Positions 6,574 through 7,254 of a DNA stretch of 7,254 bases are shown piece after piece; within the stretch, counting starts at the first letter, position 1, and each line of letters starts with the position of its first letter. Source of the stretch: Gammaproteobacteria bacterium (GTDB lineage Bacteria; Pseudomonadota; Gammaproteobacteria; DSM-19610); contig DRQL01000283.1 in assembly GCA_011371465.1 (NCBI GenBank), positions 1 through 7,254 on the forward strand. Direction: 5' to 3'. The notes below the pieces were generated by a model. The model was not told where the DNA came from and searched no databases. It saw only the letters and a list, made by a program, of their open reading frames with translations. Position numbers and translations under genes: made by a program.

Positions 6574-7254
6574 GTGCCTTGGTCCCTTCAATCACCACCA
6601 GTGTCAGATCATCTTCCACGTCGCCACCCGGGTCCACCACGGCGTTGACGATGGCCGCGGGGCGGCTTGCCAGTGGCAGGTGGCTGTGCTCCTTCAGCAA
6701 GCGTAGCAGACCTTCCTCTTCCAGGCGCTGGCCGTTGCCGGTGCGCGCTTCGAGCAAACCGTCCGTATACAGGTACAGACAACCTCCGTCCAGGGTGAAA
6801 GTCTGGTTACCAAACTGGCAATCATGGATGATGCCCAGCGGCGGCGCCGCCGCTGCGTACGAACCAATCAGCGCAGCCGGCCCCATGTGCAATACCGGCA
6901 GGTGCCCGGCATTCGACAGGACCCCCTCACCGCTTTCAGTATCCAGCACACCCGCTACCATGGTAACAAACATCCCGTGTATGGAGGTCTCGAAAATCTC
7001 GCGGTTGAGCATGCCCAGCAACTTGCCTGGATCGTGGATACCCTTGCCCAGGCAGCGGAACAGGCTCGCCGACTTGGCCATCAGCAGGGCCGCGTTCATG
7101 CCCTTGCCGGACACGTCGGCAAGGCAGAAGGCGACACGCCCGTCCGCCAGCTGGTAGTAATCGTAAAAGTCACCGGATACGGCGCGGGCGGACAGGTTCA
7201 GCCCGGTCACACCGGGGATACCGGCTTCACAATGGGGCAACAGGCTTTTCTGCA
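6560..7254 (-). CDS. SpoIIE/PP2C-type serine phosphatase (partial, N-terminus beyond window)
   Basis: C-terminal catalytic domain of a PPM/SpoIIE family phosphatase that would dephosphorylate the STAS protein. The reading frame is open to the right edge; the last visible residues before the domain are RKSLLP, the linker-type motif (QxSLLP) that usually joins an upstream sensor or receiver domain to SpoIIE phosphatases. So the TTG at 7240 is not a real start. Metal-binding and catalytic motifs are complete: GDFYD, LADVSGKGMNAALLM, LSNAGHLP, LYTDGLLEA and DDLTLVVI. The domain ends with a short tail, and its stop overlaps the ATP-binding protein gene. About 231 codons are visible. The sensing domain, which would tell what signal drives the switch, lies outside the window; a response-regulator receiver or GAF/PAS domain is common in such proteins but cannot be seen here. 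Confidence 0.93.
   Translation of the reverse strand, partial: QKSLLPHCEAGIPGVTGLNLSARAVSGDFYDYYQLADGRVAFCLADVSGKGMNAALLMAKSASLFRCLGKGIHDPGKLLGMLNREIFETSIHGMFVTMVAGVLDTESGEGVLSNAGHLPVLHMGPAALIGSYAAAAPPLGIIHDCQFGNQTFTLDGGCLYLYTDGLLEARTGNGQRLEEEGLLRLLKEHSHLPLASRPAAIVNAVVDPGGDVEDDLTLVVIEGTKAHGLQ

Overview
The window looks like chromosomal DNA of a GC-rich gammaproteobacterium. The coding part is visibly GC-rich, and its RelA aligns from memory almost end to end with the gammaproteobacterial RelA type. The MCE/Mla-type transporter and OM-type lipoprotein also point to a Gram-negative. Genus cannot be fixed from sequence alone; a purple-sulfur or sulfur-oxidiser relative (Chromatiales-like) is only a guess.

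Layout. All recognised protein genes lie on the minus strand and read from right to left. From the right edge: a SpoIIE/PP2C-type serine phosphatase cut by the window edge (6560-7254), a small GHKL ATP-binding protein of the RsbW/SpoIIAB type (6154-6573), a stand-alone STAS protein of the RsbV/SpoIIAA/MlaB type (5809-6141), an MlaE-type permease (about 5004-5819), an MlaF-type ATPase (4183-5004), an MlaD-type MCE protein (3233-4180), a PqiC-like ABC auxiliary lipoprotein (2626-3240), and relA (376-2589). The first seven genes overlap or are separated by 12 nt or less, so they are almost certainly one operon; relA follows after 36 nt.

Left end. Between relA and the left edge (1-375) no complete gene is seen and the DNA is clearly more AT-rich (about 41% GC by hand count over 148-297). 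It holds the 3' part of a tRNA gene ending in CCA at 363, only 12 nt from the relA stop codon, without a matching 5' half. Further left, at 118-147, is what looks like the terminal repeat of an IS21-type insertion sequence running off the left edge. The simplest reading is that 1 to about 312 is the right end of an integrative element that used a tRNA (probably tRNA-Arg, anticodon CCT) as its attachment site and was later hit by an IS21-like element.

How the genes may work together. The phosphatase, the ATP-binding kinase-like protein and the STAS protein form a complete partner-switching set. It is placed directly in front of, and translationally overlapping with, a lipid (MCE) transporter whose relatives in E. 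coli also need a STAS subunit (MlaB). This suggests that serine phosphorylation of the STAS protein may gate the transporter, with (p)ppGpp metabolism encoded at the operon's end. That coupling is an inference. The RelA-type enzyme is itself notable: it has the EFDD signature of RelA synthetases but keeps all the hydrolase HD-domain residues that E. coli RelA has lost.
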